NCBI GenBank assembly: GCA_023374025.1
Contig: SIJG01000112.1
Location: forward strand, 236,269 to 300,268
Source of the DNA: Heterodera schachtii
Taxonomy: Eukaryota; Nematoda; Chromadorea; Rhabditida; Heteroderidae
Direction of reading: 5' to 3'
Length of the DNA: 64,000 nucleotides
The notes below the pieces were generated by a model that was given only the letters and a program-made list of their open reading frames with translations, did no database searches and was not told the DNA's origin. Shown one piece after another: positions 59,911 through 64,000 of this stretch (positions within the stretch are counted from its first letter, which is position 1; each line of letters begins with the position of its first letter). Made by a program: the position numbers and the translations under genes.

Positions 59911-62900
59911 TTAAATAATTTTTGGAAGTGTGCGACGGGACAAAACAATAGGGTAAGCTAGTCCATAGCCAGTATCCCAGATCAAAATAGGATTTTGGAC
60001 CGTGTAGGTCGTTTTTTGAATTTTCATTTGAAAAGTCCAAAACAACTCTTCGATTGCGCGTTGTGGCTTTTTATTTTTTGGGTGATGCAACGTGGATTCC
60101 TTAAAATGTGAAAAAATAATTAAAATTTATTTGGAACTTTTATTATTAAGGCAACAACTTTTACTGAGGAAAATCTCGAAATAATTAACTAAAATAGTGA
60201 AAAAATAATGCAAAAATAGTGAAAAAAAATTCAATAAATTATATATACTGGCATAATTTTCAGTCAATTAAGCAAAAATAATTTCAATCTCTTAACTCAA
60301 ATTTAGGGTGTAAAAATGACAAAATCCTTTCAATTAAATAACAAAATTAAGCCAATTCAGTATTGTGATTAAATAATTTTTAAAACCAAAAAGTTGTCAA
60401 AAAATAAAATTATAAATTTTGGAAATGATTTTTGAGAAAGTTTTTCATTTTTAAAGGGTGTATTTTTAAATTGAGATAGTGACATGAAAATTTAAAAATT
60501 TAAACGTGGAAATACTTTTTTGTGCTCATTTCTTAAATTAATTTTGGACAAAATTGTTTAATCAATAAAGCTCCCCATATTTACTATTAATCCATAAAGG
60601 AAAATTTATGAAAAGATTAATATATTCATTTATTACCATAATTTTCCCATTTGGCAAATAATAGGACACTGTCTTTGGCCGGCTGTGATCATCCCATTGA
60701 GGAAGAAGTCTTTTGGCATCCTCGCGCGACATTCTGACAATACTGCCTGATTTTGCTGATGGCTCAATCCAAATGATTGGGCGTTTGAATGCAATTGCCA
60801 AAATAAGTGCGCAAAATTTGTTCGAGTAATTTGATTGAACCATTTTTGTGGCATGGTCAAAAAGAGTTTCCGGGGCTTTCACGCAAAAGCCAAACTCAAT
60901 TTTCTCCAAAAACTTTTCTTTGGATTCGCACAGTTCCAAATCGACGCCTGCAGAAGCGGGATCGGAGCACAACATATGAATGGTTTCTGCGTAAATGGTT
61001 CTCAAATTTGCGCAATGCTTTGCAGAACATGCGTTGTAAAAAACCAAACTGAGTGAACTAAAATATAATGGCTTTTAATCATAAAAATCGCCAATAATTG
61101 TATATAAACTCAGAAAAAAGCTCAAATTTTTAAATTCCCAAAAAATGCATCCTTAGGGGGGGGGGGGTGTATTTTTAACTTTTTCATTTTTCTATGAAAA
61201 TTTACAAAAATGGCCGAAATTTTCTCTAAAAACGCAAAATGGCAAAATATGAATTAATTCTTAAAAGTCCCTAAATATGCTTTTATGCACTAAGACCTTC
61301 ACAAAACCGAAAACGGTAAAAATTTTCGTCAAAAATACTTCCTTTTTTAATTTATGCTTTACTCTATATAGTACCGGTTCCGGTCTTATTTTTATTAAAT
61401 GATTCATTTAATTATTTAATGGTTTTTTTTTAATTTTTAAAATATTTCACACAAGACCTGAACAATGGATCATGTCCGATAACATCGGTCAATAAATTGG
61501 CAAAGACAGGTTTAAAATGTTGGCCATTTCTTTCACAATATTTCCGCTCGGCCTCAATGAGTTTTGGACTCAATGGAGCCGACACACAGCAAGATTGGCT
61601 AAATAATAATAATTTTTTATTTCTTTATTTTACCAATTTAAATAAAAAGCCAATTAAATTTCATTATATTTACTCGGAATGGATAGAATTCGGCTTTGTT
61701 AATCGTGAATCAAATTTAATTTTTAAAACTTTTGTTTTTCCTCTAATTTATATTTTATTTAATATGACATCATTATTGACAAAATCTCTTTTTTCTATGT
61801 GTTTTTGAAAAAAGCCGCTCTAACAAATCAATGCATAACAAATCATTGAAAAGTATATTTCATAAGTATAAAAAATTTATTTTTTAATAATTGAATTTCA
61901 TTTTTTATATTTTTGTCATAAAAAGTTTACATTTTCAATTTACAATTTCTCAAAAATAAAAGAAAAAATTCTGTGAGAATGTTAAAAACTCTTTTCTGGA
62001 CGGAAAGCCTATTCCATATTTTAAAAATTCAATTAAATTCCGTCCCGAATTTTTGCTTTCAATATTTAATATTCTAATTAAATATATTTTACCTATCCAG
62101 CAAGACATCATATCCTTCCCAAGGATTTTCGCAATCGAATGGACAACAATCTTTGGGTTCGGGCGTAAACCTAAATATTTGTCCATTAAGAGATTATTTT
62201 TAAATCTTATTGAAATTATAAAACTAATACAAAATTTATAAACTATTTTTAAAAAATCATAAAACATAGTAAAATGATGCTTTTTTATGCTTATTCAATT
62301 TCATGCTTTTTTTAATTTATTTTTTGTTGTAAATTATAACTAAACATAGACCAAATCATTATAAAAATAAACTTTAAACTTTTTTAAATAAATAACTGAC
62401 CAGCAAGAATAGTGGAAACGTGTTGCGCAACAATAAAGATAAACAGTCTTTGGCATTGAAGCGGTATTGTGATCGAATGAAAAAAAATTATTGCAAATTT
62501 TGCAATAATCTGAATACGGCTTGTTGCAAAATTTGCATCTTCCATTTGTTTCCCACAATCTGTAATCATTTTTTACATTCATTTCCATTTAAACTCATTT
62601 TTTTGTAATAAAAATGCACATTTACTATTGTATGTTAATCATTATTTATTTACATTTGCTGCTGATCAGATGTGCATAATAGAGTAGCAGCAGATTCCTT
62701 GCAATCACAGCGCACATGAAGTGTTGTGCCATTTCCGAAACCCGTTCTGCATTTAACGCACTTTTTGTATGCAGCTTTTCGGCAAGTCGATTTTGGGCAT
62801 CGCTTAAATCCCCCATCGGCGACCCTTAAATGTTAAAAATATAAATTTACATAGCACTAGTGATCAGGGATGAGTCTTAATTCCGAATTGTTGATTTCCG

Positions 62901-64000
62901 ACTGTCAAAATTTTTGATGAAAATACAATTTTTTGGCAATTTGTTGGAAATTGACATTTTCCCAAATAATTTATTTTACACAAAAAGTCAGCCACTGGCC
63001 CTTATTTAGACAAGATCTGTTAACAAATTAATAAAATTCCTCAAATTTGCCGGCGGCAGTCGCTCACCGACAAACTAACTTTTTTATTTGATTTAAAAAA
63101 TTTTAAATGCCTTATTTAGGACTGAATCTTATGGCAATCAAAAGATCTCAAATGGTAATTTATTGTAAATTTTAAAGAAGTTTTTTAGTAATTATTTTTT
63201 TGTTCAATAAATGCAAAGTTAGTCATTTTAATCACATCTAAAAATTATTTATTTTTAGCCATAAATTTTATTTAGTCAAATTGATGCTTTCATTTTCAAA
63301 AATTCTGGTGGCAATTTTAATTTAAAGATAAAAAAGGCGTTGCCGATCGATGGCTCAGGGAAAAATATTGAATTTCAATTAAGCAGATAAATTTTGGTTC
63401 AAAAAATTAATAAAATAAACGATTAAAATCTAATTTTTTTTATCGGAAAAAAGAATTTAAATACACGCAAATTATTGAATTAATAGTTATTGATTTTTTG
63501 TAGTTTTTGTTAGTAATAAAATTTAAAAAATTTTAAAATAATTAAATTTAATTTTTTTTTACAAAATTAATGATTTAATTGATTAAATTTACCAATCATA
63601 ATATGGTTTTTGTGCATGGAAATAGTGCCCACAGTCCAATACGCCACGTTCGTCATTTACTTTCATTTGCTGTGCACAAAACACGCAAATTTTTTTTGCA
63701 ACAAACTGTTGAGTTCGCTGATCACGTGGCTGCTTGTTTGTTGAGGCTATTGAACGAAATTTTGATTAGACGAATACGAAAAATTATTCATAATAATAAA
63801 ATTTGGGTGGGATTATTTTGGTTTTAAAAATCATTTGCATTAACGGGAGTTTTAACTGTGTTATTTTAAAAGTTTGAAAAAATTTGAAAATTAATTAAGC
63901 TAACCGTATAAGTCTAATAGTCAAAAAAAGTCAGTTTCCTGAGTTTTACTTTCCTTAAACCATTTTAATTCACAGTTAATTATTTCACTCACATTCCGAC
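59911..64000 (-). CDS. RING-RING-OTU-like protein, 5' end outside window
   Basis: Exons joined by exact phase: (end of an exon at 63993-64000 before a GTGAGT donor), 63746-63593, 62824-62654, 62559-62401, 62170-62093, 61598-61458, 61048-60637 and 60099-59911; 434 codons visible. First zinc module: CVFC, LDCGHYFH and CPKSTC, RING-like with the usual Cys after FHxx replaced. Then a CVKC...CDC stretch and CKFC. Second module: CKIC, CCATRFHYSCW and CCPFDC. The C-terminal part has an OTU-like layout (DPLFSLVFYNAC..HCANLR, NKFCALILAIAFKRPIIWI, NPILIWDTGYG), but I see no catalytic Cys after DG or His-Tyr at the end, so any deubiquitinase activity is doubtful. RING proteins usually act as ubiquitin ligases. 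If the last intron is retained, translation ends at 60562 instead. Confidence 0.6.
63747..63992. other. Probable intron of the RING gene
   Basis: Lies between a GTGAGT donor at the window end (minus strand) and an AATAG acceptor at 63749-63747. AT-rich, no other feature. Confidence 0.4.

Noticed and set aside
1..64000. tRNA or rRNA genes
   Set aside because: I looked for the conserved tRNA box words and rRNA-like stretches and saw none, but without a covariance search I cannot exclude a tRNA.

Overview
The window is eukaryotic, gene-poor and very repeat-rich. I read it as a plant-parasitic nematode, most likely a cyst nematode (Globodera/Heterodera). The grounds are short GT-AG introns (about 45-100 bp), strong AT bias outside exons, and many copies of an F-box-like protein family that I remember as hugely expanded in cyst-nematode proteomes. 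The species call is inference and rests on memory of that family, not on a search.

Layout. Positions 1-17180 are a very AT-rich stretch with no gene I can support; it holds degenerate duplications, TC-rich tracts, a mariner-like non-autonomous element (10899-11783) and a foldback element (14855-16304). Positions 17190-22821 are GC-rich and modular: two head-to-tail Helitron-like units with a 35-bp repeat, an internal duplication of about 985 bp, a 49-bp satellite and a 136-base assembly gap. 22916-24379 (minus) is a membrane-protein gene made of two tandem four-helix repeats. From about 25.9 to 50.3 kb lies a cluster of at least 12 copies or fragments of the F-box-like family on both strands, in two subfamilies that differ in their last exon. 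One copy (30979-32232) is intact by my reading, one (28986-30365) is nearly intact; the others are 5'-truncated, frameshifted, reduced to one or two exons, or cut by a transposon. Inside this cluster sit a small unknown gene with an EK-rich repeat tail (36832-37511, minus) and a complete hexokinase gene (37921-39874, plus; 11 exons, 467 codons before the stop), the best-supported gene of the window. 50509-51906 is a 51-bp minisatellite with an open reading frame. 52392-54263 holds two more Helitron-like ends on the minus strand, again head to tail, with a ~152-bp satellite and a TTTTA microsatellite. The last part (59911-64000, minus) is the 3' part of a seven-exon-plus gene encoding two RING-like zinc modules followed by an OTU-like region; its 5' end is outside the window.

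How it works together. Hexokinase is ordinary housekeeping metabolism. The F-box-like cluster looks like a birth-and-death nursery: gene copies are duplicated with their flanks, then broken by small indels and mobile elements. The most unusual feature is a set of at least six inverted-repeat elements with unrelated sequences but one architecture: each terminal inverted repeat is itself a short tandem array of an 11-18 bp word. Two of these have a clear TA target duplication.
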